Assembly (NCBI GenBank): GCA_964017185.1
Contig: OZ024871.1
Coordinates: 63,554,866 to 63,618,865 of the forward strand
Source: Rugalucina vietnamica
Lineage: Eukaryota > Mollusca > Bivalvia > Lucinida > Lucinidae
Reading direction: 5' to 3'
Length of the DNA: 64,000 bases
Below the pieces are notes generated by a model that worked only from the letters and a program-made list of their open reading frames with translations, was not told where the DNA came from and did no database searches. Below, piece after piece: positions 11,345-22,499 of the stretch. How positions within the stretch are numbered: position 1 is the first letter of the stretch; every line of letters starts with the position of its first letter. The position numbers were made by a program, and so were the translations under genes.

Positions 11345-12520
11345 AGGGTCTGAATGGGGGGTCCTGCTATTCACTAATCACTAAAAATTTAGCCATTTAT
11401 TCACTGTCATTAAAATTTTGGCTTATTCATTAAAATTAGCTCGATTATTCATTAAAATATTACTAGTCGCGCCTTCTTCGCCAAGCTAATAAGCATAAGC
11501 AAAAAGGTGTTCCCCACCTAAGACATTCCTTATCTCAAGCCACAAGGACCGATTGTTTTAGCCTTTTAAATTTGTTGGAAGTATAATCCCCTCCACCTTA
11601 GATACTAAATACCCTGAATCTTTCTCCTCAATTATGAATACCTAAGGTTAAGAAAAAAAAGTAACATCAGGGGTAAAGGTATAATAAAATGGTGTTGTTT
11701 TTATTTGGCAAACTAGTTAGCATAGGAATAATATGTGATGAATGGATTTGAGCTTGCGCCTGATTGTACAATACATTTTATTTATGTCTTAAATACCGAG
11801 CGAGCGAAGCGAGCGAGGAAAAAAAATTGTAGTGCCATTTAAATTGTCAGATGAATTGACATGAACATTCTTTGTGCTGCCTTGCTTCTGATTGCAAAAT
11901 GCACTAAAATTATGGTCTGTCATATAAGACACCAAGATGGTGTCCATCCACAGAAAATATTATCATTATAGGATTGGAACATACATAATAAGGACAAAGT
12001 GGGGTAATAGAATAAAAAGAAAATACATATGCATAAGCAAACGAAACAGTGAGATAGTATCTGGCTCAGTAAACATCCAGAATGATTTAATTCATTTTTC
12101 TCTGCCTTCAAATGACACATTTTCAATTGGCCCATGAGGTGAGTCCCTACATGCTTGGCTTCCAGACATATGTATTTCCAAACATTCAAGGATTTCTAAA
12201 ATATGAATACAACATTTGAACTTAATCGGGTCTGGGGGCGTCCAGACCCTAAACCCAAGAAAAAAAAATGAAATTCTGGAATGTCAGGGAGGTCATCTAA
12301 GACCATTCCATATCAAAATTTTAGAATATTCATTATTATTTAAAATGTTATTATTCACTATTCATTATTATATTATTCTGCTATTCATTACAAATTTACA
12401 TTTTTTCATTATTCTTTAGGACCTCATTATTCACTAATCATTAAAGTTTTTGCTCTTTATTCACTCTCATTAAAAAATTTAGGCCATTATTCATTAATCA
12501 TTATACCCCATCTAGACCCT
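11345..12520. mobile_element. TIR element with ATTCATTA-rich ends
   Basis: The left end AGGGTCTGAATGGGG and the reversed right end AGGGTCTAGATGGGG are inverted repeats. About 130 bp at the left and 230 bp at the right are dense in ATTCATTAA/ATTCACTAATCA. The flanks cATTCAAg and tATTCAAc suggest an 8-bp target duplication mutated at both ends. An internal CGAGCGAAGCGAGCGAGG palindrome lies near 11799. No transposase frame is present. Confidence 0.65.
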
Positions 12521-12539
12521 TATTCAACTGTTTGTTCCA

Positions 12540-13110
12540 TTTTTCGTGAGCTACAAGCAAACGGGAACATGCAGATAATAATGTGACAGTTATAACCTTG
12601 CTTTTAACGTTATCAAGTCCATGTCAGAGCGACCTATGTTAAATTACATTCTTTTGAAATAAAATAAGCGCTAAAAACGGAGGTCTTAGAGCCAACAGCA
12701 ATTTAACCCAAAGCAAGTCGTTTTAAAAATTTCCGACCAGACATTAAAATCTTTATAAACTTCCGTGTCAGTACTGCACAAGACAAACGTGATATAAGAT
12801 TAAAACGTGTACTTTGTTGAGAAAACATTTTGAGGAACTTATACTCTTCGTTTGTATAATCTAATTGATGGATAAGGTCATAGGGGAGACATAAAACAAA
12901 TTCAGAGACAAAACCTTTTTTGTTTGTAATGGTCTAACGAGGTTAATGCGCGAGCATATAGCTTTTGAACTTTCTGTAGTGTGTGTATAGATACAATATA
13001 CTTATAGCTCGAATTTGACCTCAAACGTGTCAAAAGAACGACGAGTCTACTGGACAGCACGTGAAAGGGGTACCCTTTGAGACGGAGTTGGCAAAAGTAA
13101 CACTGCAATG
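12540..13110 (+). repeat. Diverged third copy of the inverted-duplication arm repeat
   Basis: Ordered matches to 29640-30060 include 'ggaggtcttagag', 'aactgatggataaggtc'-like, 'gagacataaaacaaattcagagacaaa' and 'tttgaactttctg', ending near 'aaaggggtaccc'. It is clearly older than the two arms, which are nearly identical to each other. Confidence 0.6.
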
Positions 13111-14213
13111 CCCGGACAACCTTTACACTTTCTTATATATTTTGTTTTAAATGAGAGTTTTCACAGACAATCGTGACCTTCAAAGACACATGCTAGCCTT
13201 GTTCACACCGTACAAACGGCTCGTCAAATTCCAACTGGTACGTCAAATTCCAGATGTTTATGTCAGCGCGTGCGTTTTGGCGGGTAAATTATTTTGCTGT
13301 ATTTCACACAGAATACCAAAACTTTTCATGGTATAATCTTATTGAGGCTTATATTTTTTCAATCTCCATCTGAAGGATCATTGACAATCAACTTTTACAG
13401 TGTATTTATCGTTTTATTCTGTCGCTTGGCGACAAAAACAATACGCCAAAGTACAGACGGGCGAATGTCATATGATAAGTGAAATTACAGACGGCCGATA
13501 CGGAATGACCCAGACGGTAGATCAACATTTTATGATACGGGTCTACTAAAACACTTCTTTGTTATGCAATAGTCAGTATATGGTTTAATTTGCATCGCTA
13601 CTAACCATAAATTGCATAAAGAAAACATTACTTGGAAAGGAAATAAAGTGAAACGACTGTCTTTAAACGATTTTATATGCCGTTGTTTTACTCAAGATGG
13701 CCAGTCGATGAACAAAAAGCTGATTGTACTTTTGACTGTATAAAAATTTTGAAAAAAAAAAGAAAGCAGATAGTGTGAACATTTGATAATATTCCACATA
13801 ACTTAACTGATACATGGCTACTGCAAAGCAATTTTAAATATTCAAATAGAACACTACGCGACTCAGTACACGTACATGTATAAGCGCCATGAGACGGGGA
13901 ATTATTTACGAATAGCGCATTGTTTCTAGCTTTAATTATAGGCATACCCCTAATTTTGATTATAAATTCAATATGGCATGGACCGGAACTGAACTTTGCG
14001 GTCTGTACCTGGGCATACCAGGGTTCAAACTGATTGTTGGTTTCCTTATGCTCCAATGTCCAGGGGCGTTGTTAGGCATCAAGTGTCTTCACGCCTTCGC
14101 TCGGTTGAGTCAGCGCCCTAAAAACACCATGGCATAACCTGTGCTTTATTTGTTTGCCAATGTACTTCTTTGATGGAATTTAATGTTTATACCAACGGAA
14201 CAAATACATGTGT

Positions 14214-14722
14214 TTTTGATTGTTTGAACTGATGCTTTACGTCCCAGTCAACAGATAAGGTCATGTAGGGACGTTGCCTCCATTTTATGGGACTTTTACG
14301 CAAAATGAGGATGTCATAATGAGGATGTCATGACATCCTACAAGTGCTTGAAATATAACCATCCAACTAAGCCAAAAATGCTTATACGTATAGATGGTAT
14401 GACTTGAACCACGTTTGGGGCAAGCTCAGACCAGAGGGGTTAACCAGTGATCAGATGGTCGGTCAGTAGTGTATAAGCTTTACCTGGATGTACAAGCAGC
14501 CCATCTATTTCTTTAGCCCCCAATGGGTGAGTGCCCACATCGCAACCCGACCACCTTCAAATACATATACTGAGGTACATATTGTGCATCCTGCATACTG
14601 CCACAGAGTCAGGGGGCTCAAAAGTCATCAACATGACACACGTATGTGTCGGTCGGGGTTCGAGCCCACAACCTCTGGAGGATGATGGGAACTAACTACC
14701 CACTAGATCACACGACCGCACA
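14214..14722 (-). repeat. tRNA-derived SINE nested in the long-TIR element
   Basis: On the minus strand the tRNA-like head (14648-14722) has an A box TGATCTAGTGGGTAGTTAG and a B box GTGGGCTCGAACCCC. The body includes a GGATGTCATGACATCC palindrome, and the tail reads GGGACGTAAAGCATCAGTTC. Relatives lie at 25471-25655 and 50547-50878 (same orientation) and 62150-62247 (opposite). Confidence 0.75.
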
Positions 14723-14874
14723 ACAGGCCATGGTTAAGGTCGTTGACTATCAGCGCCTTTAAAATAAGATTAACCAAGGATCAAGAACGGAGACAATCAG
14801 GTTTCAAACCCCGACCACTATATCACTCTCATAAATTTATACTGTGTTTGAGTGGAAACAAAACAGCAGACACA

Positions 14875-15090
14875 CAAAGTTGAAACAATTTCGAACCAAT
14901 GTTGATTCAGTCAACTTTGTAACAATGTTGTAGAATCAATGTTGATTCAGTGAATCGAATTGATTCTGCAATCCGAAACAACATTATGTTAACATTATTT
15001 CAACAATGTGTGTCTTAATGTCGATTCTACGGTTTCAACAATTTGTGCAAATGTTGATATAGTGAATCAACGTCGTGTGTCTTTAAGGTG
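14875..15090. repeat. Cluster of ACAATGTTG / TTGATTCAGT words
   Basis: Overlapping degenerate palindromic words (AACAATGTTG, TTGATTCAGTGAATC) fill about 215 bp. This resembles a decayed palindromic satellite or a MITE end. Confidence 0.5.
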
Positions 15091-15963
15091 GCCATTTTCT
15101 CTTTACCCATCTATAAACTGTATGTCATCCATTACATTTCCAGTTCAAGAGATACAATTTATTTTTTGAACGTATACTTCCAAGTTGACCGCTTAAGAAG
15201 GCCAAACAATGCCAGGGTGCCATGGGTATTTGAAATAATCGCACTCAACACGTCTGATGCAACACGTATCCAAAGTCGTGTCTACGTCTGTTATTTGACG
15301 TATCAAAAGCTACTGTCCGTCTGGTCTTTCAAGTATAAAACGACTGTCGTGGTTCGTATCATGTAAAATCACACATGGTTCAAAAGAATGAGCTGCGCTA
15401 TAAATAGTAGTAATTAATTTGAATAGAAGCTTAAATCAGGCTTTTAAATAGATACTAAGCTATATATATTCGAGCACGCGACTCTCAATTATTTCTAGTT
15501 ATGAAGATATTTGGCAAAAGTATGGATGTTTTCTGAAAACGTGCCATTTTAAGACTTTCGTGCAATGTTTTCGCCAATCCACGGATAATCTGACCATGAC
15601 ACCTGTATGTACAGATGCGTGGATGTCCACACAAGACTGCCGATTATTATTTTCTTTTGAAACCATAAGCTAAAGTATAATAAAACATGAAAAAACAACA
15701 AAAATAATTTACCCGCCAAAACGCACGCGTTGACATAAACATCTGGAATTTGACATACCAGTTGGAATTTGACGAGCCGTATGTACGGTGTGTTGTTGGT
15801 AATCGTTTTACAATGTCGCTAACTAAATCGTGGACTTAAATTTGATTTATTTCATCCAAACATTCTCAAATGGAGTGTTAGATTTTGTTAAGCATGTCAT
15901 ACTGTAAATGGAATGTCATATGTCATACTTACATATTTTCTAAATATGCTATCCTCTTTGAAT

Positions 15964-16092
15964 ATTGTCATTATCATTATTATTATAACTATTATTATTA
16001 TTATTATTGTTATTAATTTTATTATTATTATTTTTATTATTATTATCATTATTATTATTAGTATTAGTATTAATTTCATCATTATTATAAAG
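15964..16092. repeat. (ATT)n microsatellite
   Basis: An imperfect ATT/TTA tract of about 130 bp. The poly-I and poly-N reading frames across it are artefacts. Confidence 0.9.
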
Positions 16093-16302
16093 TGTTCTCG
16101 AATAATTGCAATTGATAATCAGAGTATCATTTTCTAGCATTAATTGTCAAGTTTATTTAGGCGAAAATCGCATCCCGGATCCATGTCCTTATATGTGACT
16201 AGTTTCTACACCACCAAATTTCGATTTTCGTTTTTGCACGGGAAGTCCAGGTTGTTACTGCTAGTTTGAAAACAGTGCATCATGTATTTTACCGTAGTTT
16301 GT

Positions 16303-16388
16303 TTCATATAGCTCAGTCGGTAGCGCGTTGTTTGGCTTCTGTCTAGCTATGTACCTCTGCCGTGCAGGTTCGAATCCCACTCGCGACG
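16303..16388 (+). other. tRNA-like SINE head
   Basis: The A box TAGCTCAGTCGGTAGCGCG (16309-16327) and B box GGTTCGAATCCC (16367-16378) are intact. The acceptor stem does not pair and the middle is too long for a standard tRNA. Up to about 170 bp downstream may be SINE body. Confidence 0.6.
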
Positions 16389-16559
16389 CAAGTAAAAACT
16401 ATCAATGGTTCCTGCATCAGTATGTACCAATGGTTTGACTGTCTTCTTCCGGGCGCGGAGGTTTCACAGGCTATTTCCCGTCCGAACGTCGAGAACTACC
16501 ATGGCTTTCCCCCACCACTTGACGGTAGGCGTCCAAGAAGCAGAATTGCTTAGCTAAGT

Positions 16560-17284
16560 AGAAATGCCTAGCTTGACGTCTATCTCCAGTAAATAAGACA
16601 TAAAGGCTTCCAGAGCAGAATTTATCTTCAAACTTGTTCCAGCTATCGTCCAACGAGAGTCTGTATTTTTGCTGCAGATACTGCTTTAAAGCGCTGTTGA
16701 CCATAAACAAGTAACAGTTTTCACATGAAGTCAGTAATGAAGGTTTAGAATTTGTAGTTTTATTATTTCTTTTTTGTAACGGTTTATTGGAGATGTTTTT
16801 TCAGTATTAATTCTAGTCACAAGTGTATACTTGCCTTCATGTATTTCCTAATACGGAGCTGTTTATGAACCATATGCACAGTTGAGGGTAATGATTCAGT
16901 TTGCTATGCAGCTTCGTTAGCAAACTGGACATCCAATACGAGACCGCAAGTGATATTCCGCCGTGTATACCCTTAACACAAATGTGGACACGTATGTGGA
17001 TGTGATATTTATTTCGTCAAGTTTCGCAGATAGATTATCTGTTTGATCTATAAATGTATAGTACATTTAATTTTATAAATTTATAGACATGCTATAAATA
17101 TATTATAGTAAGCCCATAAACCAATATCTTTCCTCATCCTAATAAAATACACGCTTTTCAGGACGTTCGCTTGTTTTAGAAATAACTTCATTGTTCTGAA
17201 CATGAAACGACCTCATATCTTAAGAGACTTTGTTTACTACGTCTTATCAGATGATGCCTTATCTATGAAGTAATTGATAAGAAC
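16560..17284. other. Non-coding interval, nothing recognised
   Basis: No supported coding or repeat feature. Confidence 0.4.
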
Positions 17285-17405
17285 GCATTTCAGCCATTAT
17301 CTATCTTAAGAGCTATTACGAATAGCTGTAATCCGAACAAATTAAGTTATATGAATTAGTATGTAGCAGACGGAGTCTTAAAGCAATGTGACATGCGACT
17401 CTTAT
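17285..17405 (+). repeat. Dispersed repeat shared with 35215-35330
   Basis: Both stretches contain 'ttcaNccattatctatcNtaagag' followed by 'tagctgtaat' and 'gtgacatg' in the same order and orientation, with moderate divergence. Confidence 0.5.
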
Positions 17406-17636
17406 GTATTTGCTATGAACGGATATAGTCCGTTTGTTGAAATGATAAACATCAGCCTGAGTATTATGTGTCCTTAGAATTATTTCCATGTACACATATA
17501 TAGTAAAACTGGGACATTCAGTAACATTACTTTTTATTTTTCTTCTAAATCATGGATTACAGGTACTTAGTTGGACCACATCGCCATACCATGTATGCCT
17601 TTTATCAAAGCTTCTGCAGAAGCAATACCACGCAAT

Positions 17637-18643
17637 ACCACTGCTGAAGCTAAGGGTGAGGTTATGGCCATGTAAAACCGGTTTAGGCCCGCCAGTTATT
17701 TTGTGTTTCTGATCGTTCCAAGGCGATACTTCTGTGGTGGTTCTTTTTGTACCTGATTGTTAATTTAGTTTTTTCCCATGGTATAAGTACCAGATTGTTG
17801 ATTTAGTTTTTTAAGTAAATTAACAATCAAATACTTATACCATGAAAACATATCGTAAGCCGAATGAACAGCTATTTTCCCATTAAGTGGCCAATCAGTT
17901 ACCTAAACTTAACTAAAAATATAATAACATACATAAGGCGCCAACAGCACAAAATATATTTTTTCAACCAAAATTTATGATCAGCGCAATGACTTTGACA
18001 TTGATATAACATTTTCTACATTTTATCGCAGACACTATGAATTAATTTTAAAATTTAATGTTGCGTTAAAGCCTTAAGACATTTATAGGAAGAGTGATGT
18101 TTCGTTTCAGTTTAGAAAAACATTATACGTTACAAAAGTATAGGATATAACTTAAATGTGATGAGACAGTCTACATACTTAGGTTTTAACCCAATCACTG
18201 TTGATAACACTCAGAGATCTCCAGTCGCCGGCCAGCTTTTTGTATCTGTGAGTCCTAGTATCCGATAGTGTTTATCTGTTTGTCCTTGATGATTCACTGG
18301 CAAGTTACACCACAAGGACCGACCAATTAACAAATATTGTGAACCACTGTACAAGCTGAGGGTAAGGCTACGCGCTTGTAAAACCTATTTAAGCCCCCAA
18401 TAGCCAAACTTTTCTAGCAGTGCTATCAATATTATAAAATTCGGAAAATATTTTCTAAATTTTATCGCAAACACTATGAATTGATTTCAAAATTTAATGT
18501 TGGTTTAAAGACTCTCTTATGTAAGGGCCTTTCGGAACCAGAATTTTATTGTGAGTTGGTTTTCATATTTAAGGCATTTATAGGAAGGAATATTTTTTCC
18601 AGTTTAGAAAAAATCATTATACGTTACAAACGTATAAGATGTA
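17637..18643 (+). mobile_element. Scrambled Penelope-like (PLE) fragments
   Basis: Pieces of one PLE family are joined out of order. A plus-strand 3' UTR piece (17637-17815) is followed by an inverted 3' UTR piece (17818-17950). Then come two successive plus-strand copies of the coding tail (from 'atttatgatcagcgcaatgac' at about 17975 and from 'agccaaacttttctagcagt' at about 18401). The coding pieces encode remnants such as LSEPEF and IRYKRI. The second copy is broken at 18643 by the LINE that follows and resumes at 22500. Confidence 0.65.
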
Positions 18644-21600
18644 CATGTCGGTCGCGTGATAGGGCAAGTTCACCGGTGAATGACAGACGCGGGTCAAGGA
18701 ATAGGTCAATTGACCGCTCGATGGACAAAAATGCACGTGACATGGGAAGCCGATCGCGTGAAAACGGGAGAACGAACAGAGACAATACTGACTTTCGAAA
18801 CAATTCCAATAATTCTTATAGAAGGCAGTCACGCTAGTTAAACGCTGGCTTTTGGAACATTAGGGGGTGGAATATAAACGAACAATCGGACAATTATATT
18901 TTACGTTCTTCATGTTTAAATGTTGCAGATCTTGACATTATTGGTTTAGCTGAAACCCACTTAGTAGGAAATGACACAATAAACATTCATGGTTACCATT
19001 GGTTCGGAAACAATCGTAAATCGTTACATGTCAAAGCTAAAATCGGCTCTGGAGGAGTTGGTTTTTTAATAAAAGACGAAATTATGAATAATTTTAATGT
19101 GACAGTTTTAGATGATACATGTGAGGGAATTTTATGGTTAAAACTACAACGTATTGATAACGAAAGTGACTGTTTTACTATTTGTGTTTGTTATTTGCCA
19201 CCAGAAAATTCTACTAGAGGTATTAATGCAAATGAGTTCTTTGATACGTTGATATCTCAAATTTATTCATATCAGAATAATACAATACAGTTTATTAGTG
19301 GCGATTTTAACAGTAGATGCTCAGATATGGAGGATTATATTTCTGGGGTAGATGACTTGTCAGATAGAAATGTAATTGATTTTAAATGTAATAGATATGG
19401 TGAATTATTCATTGAATTTTTAACCAATGTAAACTTTTGCATGTTAAATGGTCGTAATTATGATAAAAATGATTTTACCTGTTTCACGTCTCGGGGGCAG
19501 TCCGTGGTGGACTATTGTCTAATTGGTTATGAAAGTGTACAAAACTGTCGTTCTTTTAACGTGATACGTCCACGCGACTTAGTTAATATGTCAGGATGTC
19601 TTCAGTATATTGACCCACGTACATCAGTACCGGATCATGCTTTGTTAAAATGGATTATTGACATTCCTTTCATGGACTATACACATAACACATCTCAATG
19701 TGAAAGTTCTGTTGAATTCACCCGTTACAATTTGAACTCTATACCGTTAAATTTTATGCGGTCAGTTGAATGCCAGGAGAAATTGCATGAAGCTATTGTA
19801 CGGTTGGAAGCTAGTAGTAAAATGCAACGGGACATAAATTTTATGTATTCGGATTTTGTGTCGGTAGTTAAGACGGAGATGGACCAAAATTTAAACCCAA
19901 AACGTATTCGTTTACAGGACAATGTGACGAGTAATAAAAAGCGGCGTTCTCGAAAACCGTGGTGGACAGAGGAACTTTCTCGTTTGTGGAACGATATGTA
20001 CTCAGCTGAGAAAACATGGCGCGAGGAAGCTGGCACTTCACGGCGGAAGTATGAATTAAAAACGTTTTATATGTCACTGCGAAAGAAGTTTGATCAGACT
20101 GTGCAACGGACAAAAAGACAATACTGGTTTCAGATGCAATATGAAATCGATAATTTAGATAAAAATAATTCTCAGGAATTCTGGAAAACTATAGGGAAAA
20201 TCGGTGTAGGTAATGAACGGCGTAAACGTATACCTTTCGAAGTCGAAATCAACGGGGAAGTAACGCGGGATGGCGGGACGGTTCTTGATACATGGAAAAC
20301 AAGTTTTATGAATTTACTTAACCCCGTCAGTGTGACGGCAAATTTGTCGCATAGTGATGCTGACTCTCATTCAAATTTAGACATTAACACAGAAATTACA
20401 CGAACTGAAGTAAGCAAGGCGGTCTCACGCGCGAAGAAAGGAAAAAGTGCCGGAATTGACGAAATTCCAGTGGATGTCTTGAAAAATGACGTAGTTATAG
20501 ACATTTTACATAGGCTTTTTTCTGTATGTTTTAACACAGGGATTGTACCAGACGAGTGGAATTACTCCATTATAACACCGATACCCAAATCTTCTACAGG
20601 TGACGCACGTAATCCGCTAAACTATAGGGGAATAAGTTTGGCACCGGCGTGTTATAAACTGTACTGCGGCGTTCTTAATTCGAGGCTTGAGACGTTTGTC
20701 GACGAAAAAAATTTGTTGAGCGACGAACAAAATGGATTTAGAAAATCAAGAAGTACACTTGATCATTTATCAACACTGACTTCCTTAATAGAGACCCGTA
20801 AGGCTATGAAAAAGGACACTTTTGTTGCGTTCATTGACTTTTCTAAAGCCTACGATTCAATTCCTCGGGATAAATTGTGGTCTAAACTGAAACAAATGGG
20901 TTTATGTGGCAGGTTATACAATGCCCTTATATCATTATACAAAACAGTTAAAAGTTGTGTACGCATAAACGGCATATCAACAGACTTTTTCGACGTTAAA
21001 TGTGGACTAAAACAGGGGTGTTTGCTTTCCCCGCTATTGTTTAACCTCTATATAGACGACCTTATTCGGGACATGAAACTTTTGAATGTTGGAATAGATA
21101 TAGACAATGAAAAAATGTGTATACTCCTGTATGCTGATGACGTCATTCTTATAGCAGACACAGAGGAGGATTTACAATCTCTTTTGAACTGTCTCCATGA
21201 ATGGAGCGCGAGAAATTGTCTGAAAATAAACAGCGACAAATCCAAAGTTGTGCATTTTAGACGTCCATCAGTTCCACGATTGGTGTTCAATTTTTCGTGT
21301 GGCGATTTGAACTTGGACTTAATCCAACAGTATAAGTATCTAGGATTAATACTTGAGGAACATTTAGACTATAGCATCACGGCGAAGGCAGTGGCCCAGT
21401 CAGCGAGTCGAGCATTAGGTCTACTTATTGCTAAAGCGAAAGCCTACGGTGGTTTTCCTTTGGGAACTTTTACTAGATTGTATGATTCTACAGTAAACTC
21501 TGTAATAAGCTATGGCGCTTCAATCTGGGGGACTCGGGAATACTCATGTATCAACGCAGTTCAGCATCGAGCCGGTAGATTTTTCCTTGGTGTAGGCAAG

Positions 21601-22499
21601 TTTACTCCCAACGCAGCTGTAGAAGGCGACATGGGCTGGACCCCGGCGGACGTTCGTCAGTGGAATTGTGTTATAAGACTATGGTGTCGATTAAAAACAA
21701 TGGATGTAAACCGACTAAATTACAAAGTATACAAATGGGCTGATTCAATGAAAACACGTACAAAGAACTGGTATTTTCGTTTTCAAAATCATCTGCAGAA
21801 TATTAACTGTTCTTACTTCCTTGATAATGAATACGGTGTCAAGCATATGATTTCAACTTGCGAGAAGCAGTACTTGAATATTTTCATAGAAAAATGGAAA
21901 ATCGAGATAAACAGAGAACATGCCAGGCGAGGGCAGGGTGGAAATAAACTACGCACTTATAGAACTTTTAAAATGAATTTTGAGACAGAGTCCTATGTTA
22001 AGGTACTGATGCCTTTATCATGGCGGAGTTCTTTCGCTAAGTTTAGAGCTGGTGTTGCGCCCCTAAGACTTGAAACAGGTAGATATGAAAACTTAGATGT
22101 TAGTCAGCGTACTTGTTTCAATTGTCATGACAAGGTTGAATCAGAACATCATGTTCTTCTTAATTGTCCACTTTATGAAGATCTGCAACTTGAAATGTAT
22201 AGTCAGGCTTTTAATATTAACCCGGATTTCTACTCTTTGTCCGATATTGAAAAAATAAGTTATTTGTTCTCTTCCAATCAGTTGATAAATATTGTTGCCA
22301 AAACCTGTAAAGAAATTTTAGATCGACGAAGACGTTTTTTATATAAATAATGTATATATGCTTTTAAGCAATTATCGTGTCTCATAACTCTGTCTAGAGT
22401 AGCTTGTGTAATTCTTTATATTTTATGTCTATGTATTTGTATTTCATGTATTACATGAGGTGACACGTTAATAAATCATTGAATTGAATTGAATTGAAT
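18644..22499 (+). mobile_element. APE-type non-LTR retrotransposon, 5' truncated, (TTGAA)n tail
   Basis: The element is inserted into a PLE fragment whose sequence resumes at 22500. TGTA flanks both sides (18640-18643 and 22500-22503), a possible 4-bp target duplication. The 3' end has AATAAA at 22470-22475 and a (TTGAA)n tail at 22480-22499. It encodes endonuclease and RT (next entry). The first 190 bp encode an Arg/Ser-rich stretch, probably the end of ORF1 or a linker. Confidence 0.85.
18838..22350 (+). CDS. LINE ORF2: AP-endonuclease + reverse transcriptase + CCHC-like finger
   Basis: The open frame runs from the codon after an in-frame TAG (18835-18837) to TAA at 22350. The first ATG is at 19084, but the conserved endonuclease start (FWNIRGWN, then GLAETH) lies upstream of it, so 19084 is not the natural start. 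Residues below count from 19084. The endonuclease shows GDFNSR (73-78) and a VPDH box (182-185). RT motif A is FIDFSKAYDS (583-592, D585). GLKQGCLLSPLLFNLYIDDL follows, and motif C is YADD (683-686). A zinc-binding CxxC...H...C lies at 1011-1028. No stop or frameshift interrupts 1170 codons, so the copy is recent. The clade was not assigned. Confidence 0.9.
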   Translation, partial: LNAGFWNIRGWNINEQSDNYILRSSCLNVADLDIIGLAETHLVGNDTINIHGYHWFGNNRKSLHVKAKIGSGGVGFLIKDEIMNNFNVTVLDDTCEGILWLKLQRIDNESDCFTICVCYLPPENSTRGINANEFFDTLISQIYSYQNNTIQFISGDFNSRCSDMEDYISGVDDLSDRNVIDFKCNRYGELFIEFLTNVNFCMLNGRNYDKNDFTCFTSRGQSVVDYCLIGYESVQNCRSFNVIRPRDLVNMSGCLQYIDPRTSVPDHALLKWIIDIPFMDYTHNTSQCESSVEFTRYNLNSIPLNFMRSVECQEKLHEAIVRLEASSKMQRDINFMYSDFVSVVKTEMDQNLNPKRIRLQDNVTSNKKRRSRKPWWTEELSRLWNDMYSAEKTWREEAGTSRRKYELKTFYMSLRKKFDQTVQRTKRQYWFQMQYEIDNLDKNNSQEFWKTIGKIGVGNERRKRIPFEVEINGEVTRDGGTVLDTWKTSFMNLLNPVSVTANLSHSDADSHSNLDINTEITRTEVSKAVSRAKKGKSAGIDEIPVDVLKNDVVIDILHRLFSVCFNTGIVPDEWNYSIITPIPKSSTGDARNPLNYRGISLAPACYKLYCGVLNSRLETFVDEKNLLSDEQNGFRKSRSTLDHLSTLTSLIETRKAMKKDTFVAFIDFSKAYDSIPRDKLWSKLKQMGLCGRLYNALISLYKTVKSCVRINGISTDFFDVKCGLKQGCLLSPLLFNLYIDDLIRDMKLLNVGIDIDNEKMCILLYADDVILIADTEEDLQSLLNCLHEWSARNCLKINSDKSKVVHFRRPSVPRLVFNFSCGDLNLDLIQQYKYLGLILEEHLDYSITAKAVAQSASRALGLLIAKAKAYGGFPLGTFTRLYDSTVNSVISYGASIWGTREYSCINAVQHRAGRFFLGVGKFTPNAAVEGDMGWTPADVRQWNCVIRLWCRLKTMDVNRLNYKVYKWADSMKTRTKNWYFRFQNHLQNINCSYFLDNEYGVKHMISTCEKQYLNIFIEKWKIEINREHARRGQGGNKLRTYRTFKMNFETESYVKVLMPLSWRSSFAKFRAGVAPLRLETGRYENLDVSQRTCFNCHDKVESEHHVLLNCPLYEDLQLEMYSQAFNINPDFYSLSDIEKISYLFSSNQLINIVAKTCKEILDRRRRFLYK

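Larger units (their letters stand above)
13204..15792. mobile_element. 2.6-kb element with 92-bp terminal inverted repeats and TTGTT target duplication
   Basis: The left TIR (13204-13295) begins CACACCGTACAAACGGCTCG. The right TIR matches it in reverse with about three mismatches and ends GTACGGTGTG at 15792. Both flanks are TTGTT (13199-13203 and 15793-15797), a 5-bp target duplication. The TIR contains internal TCAAATTCCA repeats. Within it lie a SINE (14214-14722) and a TTGATTCA-word cluster (14875-15090). No transposase motif is seen, so the element is non-autonomous or a decayed long-TIR transposon. Confidence 0.85.

Noticed and set aside
15897..16140. Frames of poly-I and poly-N
   Set aside because: Translation of the (ATT)n tract.
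16303..16388. Functional tRNA gene
   Set aside because: A and B boxes fit, but the acceptor stem does not pair and the length is wrong; a SINE head is more likely.
18481..18837. 118-codon protein with an RS-rich domain
   Set aside because: It is a chimera: the first half is PLE coding remnant, the second half the truncated start of the inserted LINE.
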